Below, in pieces: positions 9,902 through 18,629 of a stretch of 64,000 nt of DNA. The notes beneath the pieces are model-generated. The model was not told the origin of the DNA, ran no database searches, and saw nothing but the letters and a program-made list of their open reading frames with translations. The translations under genes and the position numbers were made by a program. The stretch is from Pseudomonas hefeiensis (lineage in GTDB: Bacteria > Pseudomonadota > Gammaproteobacteria > Pseudomonadales > Pseudomonadaceae): contig NZ_CP117449.1 in the NCBI RefSeq assembly GCF_030687835.1, positions 4,774,001 through 4,838,000 on the forward strand, written 5' to 3'. Every line of letters starts with the position of its first letter. The first letter of the stretch is position 1.

Positions 9902-10678
9902 TTATTCGGTCTGGCCGTGGCTGACGCATTCGCCGCGCCGCCACAGGCTCCATTGGCCCGGTTCGTAGCGGGTCCAGGTTTCGTTTTCGGTCAAGGGTTC
10001 GGTGGCAATTACCGTGACCACGTCGTTGGGCGTGGTTTCGGCGTGGAAATCCACGATCACGTCGACATCCTTGAGCCGCGCCGGGCCGAACGGCGCGCGA
10101 CGGGTAATCTGGGCCAGTTTGGTCGAGCAATAGCAGAACAGCCAGTCGCCATCACTGAGCATGCAATTGAACACGCCCTTGCTGCGGTATTCGGTGCAGG
10201 CCTGGATCAACGACGGCAACAGTTGCTCCACCACCACCGGTTCCGGGAACGCCTGGCGCACGCGGTTAAGCAAATCACAGAACGCCGCCTCGCTGTCGGT
10301 ATCGCCCACCGGACGATAGAAGCTTGCGCCCGGCTGGAAATCGGCGAGTTGACCATTGTGCGCGAAGCACCAGTTGCGGCCCCACAACTCACGCACGAAC
10401 GGGTGGGTGTTGGACAGGCAGACCTTGCCGACATTGGCCTGGCGGATGTGCCCGATCACCACTTCGCTCTTGATGGGATAGCGCTGCACCAGGTTCGCCA
10501 CTTCCGACTCGCTGCTGGCGGCCGGGTCCTGGAACAGGCGCAGGCCACGACCTTCATAGAACGCGATGCCCCAGCCGTCCCGATGCGGTCCGGTCTTGCC
10601 GCCGCGCTGCATCAGCCCGGTGAAGCTGAATACGATATCGGTCGGCACGTTGGCACTCATGCCCAGTAACTCACACAT
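9902..10678 (-). CDS. Class II glutamine amidotransferase (YafJ-like)
   Basis: 258-residue protein with the N-terminal nucleophile cysteine at residue 2 ([12 protein letters not shown]), exposed after methionine removal. Further class II glutaminase markers are [28 protein letters not shown] and [13 protein letters not shown] with the oxyanion NG. No synthetase domain is attached, so it releases ammonia from glutamine or acts on an unknown amide. It sits in an apparent three-gene minus-strand cluster with the DUF2937 gene downstream and a membrane protein upstream. Confidence 0.9.
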   Translation of the reverse strand: MCELLGMSANVPTDIVFSFTGLMQRGGKTGPHRDGWGIAFYEGRGLRLFQDPAASSESEVANLVQRYPIKSEVVIGHIRQANVGKVCLSNTHPFVRELWGRNWCFAHNGQLADFQPGASFYRPVGDTDSEAAFCDLLNRVRQAFPEPVVVEQLLPSLIQACTEYRSKGVFNCMLSDGDWLFCYCSTKLAQITRRAPFGPARLKDVDVIVDFHAETTPNDVVTVIATEPLTENETWTRYEPGQWSLWRRGECVSHGQTE

Positions 10679-10711
10679 GCTCGGACCCTCGCTTCAATGG
10701 GGCAAGCCTGG

Positions 10712-11221
10712 TTACAGCCGCGGTTCGATACGCGAACGCTGAGGGTTGCTCGGTACTGGCGGGCGACCGTAACGGTCATCACCCGCCACGCCGAACGGTT
10801 GCTCATCCTGCTGCTCATCCTGTAGCTCATCAGCTGCGGCGGCGGCTTTGGCGGCAGCGGTTTTTTCCTTGCGAGCGCTGGCCGCACGCTCGATGGGGAA
10901 GCGGATCAGCACGACAATCAAATAGAGACCAAAGGCGATCATGCCGTACATGAACAGATCGGACACAGCACGCCAGGCGTTGTTGCCGACCTTGAACAGT
11001 ACGTCCAGGGCGACGATGGCCAGGGCCGGGGCAACCTGTTCCTTCACGGGGTCGACGATAGTGGGGCTGAACAGCAACACCGCCATCAACAGGCGCAGCG
11101 GCTCGCGCAGCCAGCGCCAGATCCAGCGGGTCATGCGCATCCATACCAACAGGCAGCCCAGGGCGGCGAAGGCATAGAGGCCCCAGGCGATCAGATAGTC
11201 GTTCTCGGTCATGGTGTCCAT
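10712..11221 (-). CDS. Hypothetical membrane protein with charged C-terminal tail
   Basis: 169 residues. Three or four hydrophobic segments occupy residues 8-110 (YLIAWGLYAFAALGCLLVW; LLMAVLLFSP; MYGMIAFGLYLIVVLI). An alanine/glutamate/glutamine-rich tail follows, with a QDEQQDEQ repeat, ending NPQRSRIEPRL. I do not recognise a named family. It lies 33 bp upstream of the amidotransferase gene on the same strand and may be in its operon. ATG 11221 or 11212 could be the start; neither has a strong Shine-Dalgarno sequence. Confidence 0.7.
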   Translation of the reverse strand: MDTMTENDYLIAWGLYAFAALGCLLVWMRMTRWIWRWLREPLRLLMAVLLFSPTIVDPVKEQVAPALAIVALDVLFKVGNNAWRAVSDLFMYGMIAFGLYLIVVLIRFPIERAASARKEKTAAAKAAAAADELQDEQQDEQPFGVAGDDRYGRPPVPSNPQRSRIEPRL

Positions 11222-11400
11222 GGCAAGGCAGGCAAATAGGCGCTTATAGTAACGGCTTTTCGCTCGTCAGGCTGCCCCGGCGTCTGTCGAGTGGTCTGTG
11301 CCGCGGTATCTGTCGGTTAATTTCTGGCGCCGACGGTGGCTGACAGAACTAACCACAGCGACCACCAGTCCCTATTTCGTACAATGTTCGAGAGCCTTTC

Positions 11401-13455
11401 ATGCCCCTATCTGCCCACGTCTGCAACGCCCCGATTGCCCGCCGGGACGCCGGCGTTGACCCCTACGCCTGGCTGCAGGAGCGCGACACCGACGCCGTGC
11501 TCGACTACCTCAAGGCTGAAAACAGCTATCAGGACGCGCAACTGGCTGACCAGGGCGAACTGCGCGAAACCCTGTTCCAGGAAATCAAGGGCCGGATTCT
11601 GGAGACTGATCTGTCCCTGCCTTCGCCCTGGGGTCCGTACCTGTATTACACCCGCACCACGGCCGGAGACGAATACCCGCGTCACTACCGCTGCCCGCGT
11701 CCGGTGGATGACAGCCTGACCGTGGATGAAAGCCGCGAACAATTGTTGCTGGACCCTAACGTGCTGGCTGGCGGTGGTTTCTTTTCCCTGGGTGCCTTCA
11801 GCATCAGCCCCGACCACCAGCGCCTGGCCTACAGCCTGGACACCACCGGCGACGAGATCTACACCCTGTTCGTCAAGGAGCTGGCCAATGACAAAGTCAG
11901 TGAACTGTCCTTTGAGGATTGCGACGGCAGCATGACCTGGGCCAATGACAGCCTGACGCTGTTCTTTGGTGAGCTGGATGACACCCATCGCCCGCACAAA
12001 CTCTTGCGCTATCGCCTGGACGGAACGGCTGCCGAAGAAGTGTTCCACGAGCCGGACGGGCGTTTTTTCCTGCATTGCTACCGCTCAAGTTCCGAGCGGC
12101 AGTTGATCCTGTCCCTGGGTAGTAAAACCACCAGTGAAGTCTGGGTCCTGGACGCCGCACAACCAGACCAGCCTTTCACCTGCCTGGCGCCACGGGTGGA
12201 AAACCATGAATACGACGTCGACCATGGCTTGCTCGATGGTCAGTGGAGCTGGTTGATCCGCAGCAACCGCGACGGGATCAACTTCGCGCTGTACCAGGCC
12301 CCCGACACGGGCCTGGCGCCGACCGAGGCCGACTGGCAGAACCTGATCCCCCACAGCGACACAGTGATGATCGACGGCCTGAGCCTGAACGCCAGCGCCA
12401 TGACCCTGAGCCTGCGTGAAGGCGGCCTGCCAATCATCGAGGTTCACCCGCAAGGTTTACCAGCGTATCGGGTGCAACTGCCGGACGCGGCCTACAGCCT
12501 GCATGTGCAGAACAGCCTGGAATTCGTCAGCACCCGCATTCGCTTGCGCTACGAGGCGCTGAACCGTCCGGCACAGATCCGCCAATTGGATCTGACCAGC
12601 GGCGAACAGGTCGTACTCAAGCAAACCCCGGTCCTCGGCCCATTCGACGCTGATGACTATGTAAGCCAGCGGCTGTGGGCGACGGCACCGGACGGCACGC
12701 AGGTGCCTATCAGCCTGGTGGTCAAGCGCCAAGCCCTCGGCCAGCCGGTGCCGCTGTACCTGTATGGCTACGGCGCCTATGGCGAGAGTCTTGATCCGTG
12801 GTTTTCCCATGCGCGGCTGAGCCTGCTTGATCGCGGCGTGGCATTTGCCATTGCCCATGTGCGTGGGGGCGGTGAACTGGGGGAAGCCTGGTATCGCGCC
12901 GGCAAGCAGGAGCACAAACACAACACCTTCAGCGACTTCATCGCCTGCGCCGAGCATTTGATCGCCAACGGTGTCACCCGCGCCGATCAACTGGCGATCA
13001 GCGGCGGCAGCGCCGGTGGCTTGCTGATCGGCGCGGTGCTCAATCAACGGCCGGATCTGTTCAAGGTCGCGATTGCCGAAGTGCCGTTCGTCGATGTGCT
13101 TAACACCATGCTCGACCCGGACCTGCCGCTGACCGTCACCGAATACGACGAGTGGGGCAATCCCGAAGAGCCGGCCGTCTATGATCGGATCAGGGCCTAC
13201 GCCCCGTACGAAAACGTCAGCGCCCAGGCGTATCCGGCGCTGCTGGTGATCGCCGGTTACAACGACAGCCGCGTGCAGTATTGGGAAGCGGCCAAGTGGG
13301 TGGCAAAATTGCGCGCCACCAAGACCGATGACAACCCCTTGCTGCTCAAGACCGAACTGGGCGCCGGCCACGGCGGAATGAGCGGGCGCTACCAGGGGTT
13401 ACGTGACGTAGCCCTCGAATATGCATTTGTTTTGAAGGTTTTGGGATTGGTCTGA
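11401..13455 (+). CDS. ptrB: S9-family oligopeptidase (oligopeptidase B type)
   Basis: Cytoplasmic serine oligopeptidase cleaving short peptides, probably after basic residues. It has 684 residues, matching oligopeptidase B. An N-terminal seven-bladed beta-propeller covers roughly residues 70-400 and a C-terminal alpha/beta hydrolase follows. The triad is visible: Ser537 in SGGSAGG, Asp622 in AGYNDSRV and His657 in GAGHGGMSG. The segment HVRGGGELGEAWYRAGK is a prolyl-oligopeptidase-family hallmark. It is monocistronic and divergent from the membrane-protein cluster; a REP doublet follows it. Confidence 0.93.
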   Translation: MPLSAHVCNAPIARRDAGVDPYAWLQERDTDAVLDYLKAENSYQDAQLADQGELRETLFQEIKGRILETDLSLPSPWGPYLYYTRTTAGDEYPRHYRCPRPVDDSLTVDESREQLLLDPNVLAGGGFFSLGAFSISPDHQRLAYSLDTTGDEIYTLFVKELANDKVSELSFEDCDGSMTWANDSLTLFFGELDDTHRPHKLLRYRLDGTAAEEVFHEPDGRFFLHCYRSSSERQLILSLGSKTTSEVWVLDAAQPDQPFTCLAPRVENHEYDVDHGLLDGQWSWLIRSNRDGINFALYQAPDTGLAPTEADWQNLIPHSDTVMIDGLSLNASAMTLSLREGGLPIIEVHPQGLPAYRVQLPDAAYSLHVQNSLEFVSTRIRLRYEALNRPAQIRQLDLTSGEQVVLKQTPVLGPFDADDYVSQRLWATAPDGTQVPISLVVKRQALGQPVPLYLYGYGAYGESLDPWFSHARLSLLDRGVAFAIAHVRGGGELGEAWYRAGKQEHKHNTFSDFIACAEHLIANGVTRADQLAISGGSAGGLLIGAVLNQRPDLFKVAIAEVPFVDVLNTMLDPDLPLTVTEYDEWGNPEEPAVYDRIRAYAPYENVSAQAYPALLVIAGYNDSRVQYWEAAKWVAKLRATKTDDNPLLLKTELGAGHGGMSGRYQGLRDVALEYAFVLKVLGLV

Positions 13456-13530
13456 GGAACTCTGTGGCATGGCTGGGTCTTAGCTCCATACGCAGGGCTC
13501 TGATACCACCATCCAATGTGGGACGAGCCT

Positions 13531-13622
13531 TTGTGGGAGCAAGGCTTGCCCGCGATGGCATCAGCTTGATCTGACAGACAGACCGAGTCGTCTGTATCGC
13601 GGGCAAGCCTTGCTCCCACAAA
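13531..13622. repeat. REP-like inverted pair (family A)
   Basis: Arms TTGTGGGAGCAAGGCTTGCC and its inverse, ending TTGCTCCCACAAAGG, enclose about 40 bp with its own short inverted repeat (TCTGACAGACAGA). It lies between ptrB and the cyclic-nucleotide-binding gene. Confidence 0.85.
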
Positions 13623-13684
13623 GGAATCGCCTTACATCCAAACCCTTGCAACCGCACCAGCCACAAGAAAAAGACCGTGACGCC

Positions 13685-14158
13685 ATGTCAGAACCCACTT
13701 TACTGAACAACGAAATCCGCGACTGGCTGATGGACTGCGGTCTGTTTGACCAGTTACAGCCTGTCGACTTCGCCGCGGCGTCGGGCTACTTCAGCATCAG
13801 CGCCATTGCCCAAGGAGAAGCGATTTTCCGCGAGGGCGATGCCGGCAGCTTCATGTGCATCATCCATTCAGGGCAGGTGGCCGTGCAGAAAACCGGCCCC
13901 GACGGCCAACCCGTCACCATCGCCACGCTGCGCAGCGGCCGGGCATTCGGGGAAATGGCGGTGCTTGACGGAGAACGGCGCTCGGCCAGTTGCATCGCCG
14001 CCAGTGATTGCCAATTACTGAACCTGGGCAAGGATTCCCTGGAAAAAATGCTCAACGATGCACCGAAGATCGCCGCCAAAATCATCCGCGCCCTCGCCGT
14101 CTCCCTGTCCAAGCGCCTGCGCATGGCCGATGGGCAGTTGCTGTCGCAGCAGGTCTGA
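13685..14158 (+). CDS. Cyclic nucleotide-binding domain protein
   Basis: 157-residue single-domain protein. A CRP/PKA-type beta-barrel spans about residues 25-140: GEAIFREGDAGSFMCIIHSG, then a phosphate-binding cassette FGEMAVLDGERRSAS with the arginine and small residues needed to hold a cyclic nucleotide. No DNA-binding helix-turn-helix or enzymatic domain follows, so it may be a stand-alone cAMP (or cGMP/c-di-GMP) sensor acting by protein contact. ATG 13685 is preferred; an upstream in-frame start at 13610 would run into the REP element. Confidence 0.87.
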   Translation: MSEPTLLNNEIRDWLMDCGLFDQLQPVDFAAASGYFSISAIAQGEAIFREGDAGSFMCIIHSGQVAVQKTGPDGQPVTIATLRSGRAFGEMAVLDGERRSASCIAASDCQLLNLGKDSLEKMLNDAPKIAAKIIRALAVSLSKRLRMADGQLLSQQV

Positions 14159-14186
14159 CTCGCTCTATCAGTTGAAACACAGAACC

Positions 14187-14274
14187 TGTGGGAGCAGCCC
14201 TGTGGGAGCAAAGCTTGCTCGCGATAGCGGTGTTGCCTATGCCGACGTCATCGCGAGCAAGCTTTGCTCCCACA
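14187..14274. repeat. REP-like inverted pair with extra half arm (family A)
   Basis: A stub (CTGTGGGAGCAGCC, 14187-14200) is followed by a complete arm pair (14201-14274) with TGTGGGAGCAAAGCTTGCTC and its inverse around about 28 bp. It lies between two convergent genes, where it may also act as a bidirectional stem-loop. Confidence 0.85.
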
Positions 14275-14341
14275 GAGTTCACCGCAATGCCCGAACCCCC
14301 AGGGTTTTGCCATTCAGTTATTTCACCGACTGGCTTCAGAC

Positions 14342-14626
14342 CTACCCCCCCGGCGATTTGGCCTTCGCGGGTTTCGGCTCCAGGCCCGGTATCGGCTGGT
14401 CCTTGGGCGGCTTGGGCATTTCAATTGGCGGTAGCAACGGCGGTCCGCTTCCGGGGCCGGGCGTAGGTACGCCGCTGGGCGTGACCGGTGGGTATGGCAT
14501 CGGTGTGGGGGTGCCGGGCGAACCGGGAATGCTCGGTGGGTTCACCGGAATCGTGGGCTGCTGGGCCTGCGCCCAACTTATCGAGAGCGCTGCCAGGGCA
14601 ATGGCCGTTAGAATGGTGCGCTTCAT
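14342..14626 (-). CDS. Small secreted proline-rich protein
   Basis: 94 residues: a signal peptide (MKRTILTAIALAALSISWAQA, cleavage after AQA) and a low-complexity proline/glycine-rich mature part made of PxPG and PPV motifs ending PAKAKSPGG. ATG 14624-14626 is chosen because GGAG sits six bases upstream; the codon before it (TTG) would add one residue. Proline-rich periplasmic proteins of this kind have no assigned function. It is convergent with the cyclic-nucleotide-binding gene and divergent from the next. Confidence 0.7.
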   Translation of the reverse strand: MKRTILTAIALAALSISWAQAQQPTIPVNPPSIPGSPGTPTPMPYPPVTPSGVPTPGPGSGPPLLPPIEMPKPPKDQPIPGLEPKPAKAKSPGG

Positions 14627-14704
14627 CAATGGCTCCGTGGCTATTGTCTGTCTTCAGGCTAGTCCTTACCGCGCCGCTTTGCCCCTCCTTTGCATGAGAC
14701 ATCC

Positions 14705-15391
14705 ATGAAACGTTTCGTTCTACTGGACACCACCCCCATCCCTGATAACGGCGGTGCCCTGTGCCTGTTCGAGTACGGCGACGACTTCGTCATCAAGATC
14801 CAGGGCGGTGACGGCGGCCAGTTGATGAATACGCGCATGCACGGCTCCGAAGACGCCCTGGCAGAGATTCCTTGCCGCAAGGTCGCCGGCCGTCCCGGCT
14901 CGCGCGTACTGATTGGCGGTCTCGGCATGGGTTTCACGCTGGCCTCGGCCCTCAAGCACCTGGGCAAGAGTGCCGAAGTGGTGGTGGCCGAACTGGTGCC
15001 CGGCGTGGTGGAGTGGAACCGCGGCCCTTTGGGCGAAAAGGCCGGTCGACCACTGTCGGACCCGCGTACCGTGATCCGCATGGAAGATGTCGCCAAGGTG
15101 CTGCAAGCCGAACCCCAGGGCTTTGATGCCATCATGCTGGACGTCGACAATGGTCCCGAAGGCCTGACGCAGAAAGCCAACAGCTGGCTGTATTCAGCCG
15201 GTGGCCTGGCGGCCTGCGCCAAGGCCCTGCGACCCAAGGGTGTGCTGGCGGTATGGTCGGCCAGCGCTGACCGGCAGTTTTCCGACAAACTGAAAAAGGC
15301 CGGCTTCAAGGCCGAAGAAGTGCAAGTCTTCGCCCATGGCAACAAAGGCACCCGCCACACCATCTGGATTGCCGAGAAGCTCAAGGGCTGA
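14705..15391 (+). CDS. Spermidine-synthase-like methyltransferase-fold protein
   Basis: 228 residues with a Rossmann methyltransferase core: RVLIGGLGMGFTLASALKHL (motif I), EVVVAELVPGVVEWNRG (acidic residue for the ribose) and FDAIMLDVDNGPEG (motif IV region). It lacks the N-terminal beta-barrel of true spermidine synthases, so polyamine synthesis is uncertain; related genes are annotated as spermidine-synthase-like. ATG 14705 (KRFVLLDTTPIPDNGGAL) is chosen over the upstream 14690 codon. It is followed 48 bp later by yajD and may be co-transcribed. Confidence 0.82.
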   Translation: MKRFVLLDTTPIPDNGGALCLFEYGDDFVIKIQGGDGGQLMNTRMHGSEDALAEIPCRKVAGRPGSRVLIGGLGMGFTLASALKHLGKSAEVVVAELVPGVVEWNRGPLGEKAGRPLSDPRTVIRMEDVAKVLQAEPQGFDAIMLDVDNGPEGLTQKANSWLYSAGGLAACAKALRPKGVLAVWSASADRQFSDKLKKAGFKAEEVQVFAHGNKGTRHTIWIAEKLKG

Positions 15392-15439
15392 GCTAAACTC
15401 TGCTCAACCGTCATCAGTCTTTTTTACAAAGGTGAACCC

Positions 15440-15814
15440 ATGAGTTCGTCAACGCCACCGTCCAACACCGCCAAGCTGGATCGCATCCTGGCCGATGCCC
15501 AGCGTGACCGGGAAATGGGTTACCGCGACAAAGCCCTGAAAATGTACCCCCACGTCTGTGGCCGTTGCGCCCGTGAGTTTTCCGGCAAGCGCCTGAGTGA
15601 ACTGACCGTTCACCACCGCGATCACAACCACGACAACAACCCGCAGGACGGTTCCAACTGGGAACTGCTGTGCCTGTACTGCCACGACAACGAACACTCG
15701 CGCTACACCGACCAGCAATATTTCGGCGACGGCTCCCTGAGCACCCCGAAAATCGCCAAGGCGACCCACAACCCGTTCGCAGCGCTGGCCGGGCTGATGA
15801 AAAAAGACGAGTAG
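15440..15814 (+). CDS. yajD: YajD-family HNH nuclease
   Basis: 124 residues with an HNH zinc-finger nuclease fold: [10 protein letters not shown] (first CxxC), [14 protein letters not shown] (catalytic HH), [14 protein letters not shown] (second CxxC and the final histidine). The N-terminus ([20 protein letters not shown]) and tail match the chromosomal YajD family rather than a phage or restriction HNH enzyme. The biological substrate is not established. ATG 15440 has AAAGGTG upstream. Confidence 0.93.
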   Translation: MSSSTPPSNTAKLDRILADAQRDREMGYRDKALKMYPHVCGRCAREFSGKRLSELTVHHRDHNHDNNPQDGSNWELLCLYCHDNEHSRYTDQQYFGDGSLSTPKIAKATHNPFAALAGLMKKDE

Positions 15815-15839
15815 CCTGCCATTGTGGCGAGAGGATTTA

Positions 15840-15976
15840 TGTGGGAGCAAGGCGTGCCCGCGATGAAGCCGATGCGGTCTTTCAGAAACCGCGGCGGCTG
15901 TTTCGCGAGCAAGCTTTGCTCCCACAGGATTTTGTGAACAACACGAATCCACTGTGGGAGCGAGCCTGCTCGCGAT
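15840..15976. repeat. REP-like pair followed by a single arm (family A)
   Basis: A doublet (15840-15928) opens GTGGGAGCAAGGCGTGCCC and closes GCTTTGCTCCCACAGG; a lone forward arm (15953-15976, TGTGGGAGCGAGCCTGCTCG) follows about 25 bp later. The cluster separates yajD from the TrmH-type gene. Confidence 0.85.
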
Positions 15977-16066
15977 GGCGATCTTCAGAGCAATACATCA
16001 CCAGAACCGAGCCCAGCCCGGACATTCCCCGTATAATCGCGCCTTTTCCCCAAAGGCGCCCCGCCC

Positions 16067-16537
16067 GTGGCCAACAAACGCTACAGCTGCATCGGTTTGT
16101 TCAACCCCAAATCTCCGGAAAACGTCGGTTCGGTCATGCGTGCCGCCGGCTGCTACGGCGTGGCGTCGGTGTTCTACACCGGCAAGCGCTATGAGCGCGC
16201 CGCGGACTTCGTCACGGACACCAAGAAAGTCCACTACGACATCCCGTTGATCGGCATCGACGACCTGAAAAAAATCCTGCCCCTGGGCTGTGTGCCGGTG
16301 GCCGTGGAACTGGTGGAAGGCGCTCGCCCGTTGCCTGAATACACTCACCCGGACCGGGCGCTGTATATCTTCGGCCCGGAGGATGGCTCGCTGGATAAAG
16401 ACATCCGTGACTGGTGCGAAGACGTGGTGTACATCCCCACCACCGGTTGCATGAACCTGGCAGCCACGGTCAACGTCGTGCTGTACGACCGCATGGCCAA
16501 AGGCAACAACACCCGTTCGGGGCCGCAACTCCGCTGA
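16067..16537 (+). CDS. TrmH/SpoU-family RNA 2'-O-methyltransferase
   Basis: 156-residue compact SPOUT methyltransferase. Motif 1 is NPKSPENVGSVMRAAGCYG, motif 2 is YIFGPEDGSLDKD, motif 3 is YIPTTGCMNLAATVNVVLYD; these form the trefoil knot binding S-adenosylmethionine. There is no added RNA-binding domain, so the target (tRNA or rRNA ribose) is not known. It starts at GTG 16067; a -10-like TATAAT (in GTATAATCGC) lies about 30 bp upstream. Confidence 0.9.
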   Translation: MANKRYSCIGLFNPKSPENVGSVMRAAGCYGVASVFYTGKRYERAADFVTDTKKVHYDIPLIGIDDLKKILPLGCVPVAVELVEGARPLPEYTHPDRALYIFGPEDGSLDKDIRDWCEDVVYIPTTGCMNLAATVNVVLYDRMAKGNNTRSGPQLR

Positions 16538-16614
16538 TCGGTGCGAAATCCGATTGAACGAGGGAATTGCTCGGGCAGTCAGTTTTATACCAATCCCCAC
16601 ACCGGAGACAGATC

Positions 16615-16992
16615 ATGAGCGATAACAATCCGTTCGAGCCGATTGAGACCACCCCTTTTCAATCCCATAGTTCGCAGAACGTGCATGGCTGGGAACGCGT
16701 TGGCTCATTGGCCGGGGGCGTGCTGATGATGGGCAAGGGCTTGCGTCGAGGCGGTGTGATCGGCCTGGCTCAACTGGCCATTGGCGGCATGGCCCTGGCG
16801 CGAGGCATCACCGGGCACTGTTCGGCCAAGACTCTGCTGGAAAAAAATCGTCAGAACCTGCACCACGCCCGTGCCCGGATCGAGCAGGCCGGTGAAGAGT
16901 TGAGCCGCATGAAGGCCAGTGCCGAGGCCGCGACCGGCACGGCTACGGTGACAGGGAATGATTCGTTGAATTCGCCGAAGGTTGGGCTCTGA
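16615..16992 (+). CDS. DUF2892-type small inner-membrane protein
   Basis: 125 residues. The centre has two short hydrophobic segments (VGSLAGGVLMMGKGL and GVIGLAQLAIGGMALARG) and ends ITGHCSAKTLL, the pattern of DUF2892 proteins. A predicted coiled-coil tail follows (about residues 75-105, KNRQNLHHARARIEQAGEEL). ATG 16615 has GGAGA upstream. The last eight codons (NSLNSPKVGL and stop) are part of an 84/85-bp tandem repeat that continues downstream, so the C-terminus may have been set by the repeat. Function unknown. Confidence 0.75.
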   Translation: MSDNNPFEPIETTPFQSHSSQNVHGWERVGSLAGGVLMMGKGLRRGGVIGLAQLAIGGMALARGITGHCSAKTLLEKNRQNLHHARARIEQAGEELSRMKASAEAATGTATVTGNDSLNSPKVGL

Positions 16993-17303
16993 CTTTGCAG
17001 TGGGGCTGATGGCCTCATCGAGGGCAAGCCTTGCTCCCACAGGATCGAGTTGAATTCGCCGAAGGTTGGGCTCTGACTTTTGCGGTGGGGCTGATGGCCT
17101 CATCGCGGGCAAGCCTTGCTCCCACAGGATCGAGTTGAATTCGCCGAAGGTTGGGCTCTGACATTTGCGGTGGGGCTGATGGCCTCATCGCGGGCAAGCC
17201 TTGCTCCCACAGGATCGAGTTGAATTCGCAAGGTTGGGCTCTGACTTTTGCGGTGGGGCTGATGGCCTCATCGCGGGCAAGCCTTGCTCCCACAAGATCG
17301 AGT
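16966..17303. repeat. Four-copy 84/85-bp tandem repeat containing a REP arm and the end of a gene
   Basis: Units at 16966-17049, 17050-17134, 17135-17219 and 17220-17303. Each opens TTGAATTCGCCGAAGGTTGG, continues through a GTGGGGCTGATGGCCTCATC segment and ends with a family A arm GGCAAGCCTTGCTCCCACA plus GGATCGAG. The first unit overlaps the final codons and stop of the preceding gene. The last unit has a small deletion in its opening. This is segmental duplication of gene end plus REP arm. With the single arm at 17336 it fills the 375-bp gap. Confidence 0.93.
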
Positions 17304-17335
17304 CGTACCAAATATTTCATCCGGCAAAGATCCAG

Positions 17336-17361
17336 TGTGGGAGCAAGGCTTGCCCGCGATA
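17336..17361. repeat. Single REP-like arm (family A), opposite orientation
   Basis: TGTGGGAGCAAGGCTTGCCC followed by GCGATAG. It faces the arms of the upstream tandem array, so the last unit (arm near 17274-17294) and this arm form an ordinary doublet. The tandem copies are therefore extra left arms of one REP pair. Confidence 0.8.
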
Positions 17362-17367
17362 GCGGTA

Positions 17368-18597
17368 TTACTGAAGTAACTTGCTATCCAGAACGGTGGA
17401 GCCCCCGCCCAATACACTTTCACTGAGTTGCACAAACTCCCGGGTATCGACCGTCTCCAGACGCATGGCGGCCTGCAGTACGTCATCAAGCGAGCGCTTG
17501 TTGCGGGTTTTCAAACGAATCTCGCGGTCCAGTTCCTGCAACAGCAACACCGCCTTGGCCACCGTCGCCGGGCGGATCTGCTCGCCGCGCAAGGTGGTGA
17601 CGCTTTTGCTGTCCCGAGCGAGCCGGTCATTCAGGCTCTGGTAGCGCTCATCACTCATACCCCCGGCCCGGCGCAGCAATTCGATGGCGTAGTACTCGGC
17701 CAGCCCTTCGCTGATCCAGTCACTGCGCTCACGATCGTTGACGCGCACCAACATCTGCACCAGCTCCCGCAACATCGGGCTATTGCCGCGTTCGTTGACC
17801 AGAGGGAGGCGACTGTGCAGATAAATCGATTCATGCCCGGCCCGGGTACCACGCCACATCGGGTCTGACGCACCGATGATCAGCAGCTTGCCGGGATGAC
17901 GCGGCACCAGCGCCTGCACCTGCGGCCAGACGAACGTCAGCAGCGTCAGCACATCCATTCGGCGCATGCCCTGGCCTTGGGGCGAGGCCACCGTCACCTC
18001 GGTTTCTCCCAGGCGCGTGCGGCGGCTGCCGAGTTTTCCGGCGAGCATCCAGCCGGTGGGGCGATCGAACAGCCGCGCGGGATTGTCGATGCGAAAGCGT
18101 TGCTTGCCGATGCGCGGCCAGGGCGTTTCGATGCTCTTCCAGCCTTCAGGCAGTTCAAACTCCAGACGTGCAACCAGCTCGACACCGTCCTGCTGGTCGA
18201 GCCGGGCCGATGGCACCAGGTCATCGCCGCGCAGCAAGGCCCAGCCGGGAGACATGCGGGTTTCGAAAGTGCCATTCTTGCGGGCCTGGCTGATGCGCAC
18301 GCGATAGGTCAGGCTCGCCTTGTCAGCGGTCGGACGCCAAACACCGCGTGTTTCCTTGCCGGGGATGAGTTGCCATTGCCCGTCGGCCTTGAAGTGGCTG
18401 TAGCGGCTGCCATCGCCGAGATCGAAGTCCAGGCTGCGCACCGCCGAGCCCCGTGCCAATGTCAAGCGCACTTCGGCCTGATCGCTTTGCGGCAACAGAT
18501 GCACGTGATAATCCAGATCGACTTTCTGCGCCGCCCACAGCGGCCCGCACACCGCCAACAACCCGGCTGCCAGTATCCGTTTCAATCCTGCCGCCAT
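17368..18597 (-). CDS. Periplasmic peptidase-MA-like protein with degenerate zinc motif
   Basis: 409 residues from ATG 18597 with a signal peptide (about residues 1-23, LAAGLLAVCGPLWA). The middle is beta-rich, like the N-domain of M61/M1 peptidases. The region LRELVQMLVRVNDRERSDWI then EGLAEYYAIELL aligns with HExxH-(18-20 residues)-E gluzincins, but both zinc histidines are replaced (RELVQ instead of HExxH); the downstream EGLAEYY glutamate is kept. It is therefore probably a non-catalytic relative. It starts 32 bp after the ycgN stop on the same strand; an upstream in-frame start at 18663 would overlap ycgN. Confidence 0.72.
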   Translation of the reverse strand: MAAGLKRILAAGLLAVCGPLWAAQKVDLDYHVHLLPQSDQAEVRLTLARGSAVRSLDFDLGDGSRYSHFKADGQWQLIPGKETRGVWRPTADKASLTYRVRISQARKNGTFETRMSPGWALLRGDDLVPSARLDQQDGVELVARLEFELPEGWKSIETPWPRIGKQRFRIDNPARLFDRPTGWMLAGKLGSRRTRLGETEVTVASPQGQGMRRMDVLTLLTFVWPQVQALVPRHPGKLLIIGASDPMWRGTRAGHESIYLHSRLPLVNERGNSPMLRELVQMLVRVNDRERSDWISEGLAEYYAIELLRRAGGMSDERYQSLNDRLARDSKSVTTLRGEQIRPATVAKAVLLLQELDREIRLKTRNKRSLDDVLQAAMRLETVDTREFVQLSESVLGGGSTVLDSKLLQ

Positions 18598-18629
18598 GGG
18601 TTCTCCCTGATGGTGCGATGCCCGGCCGT

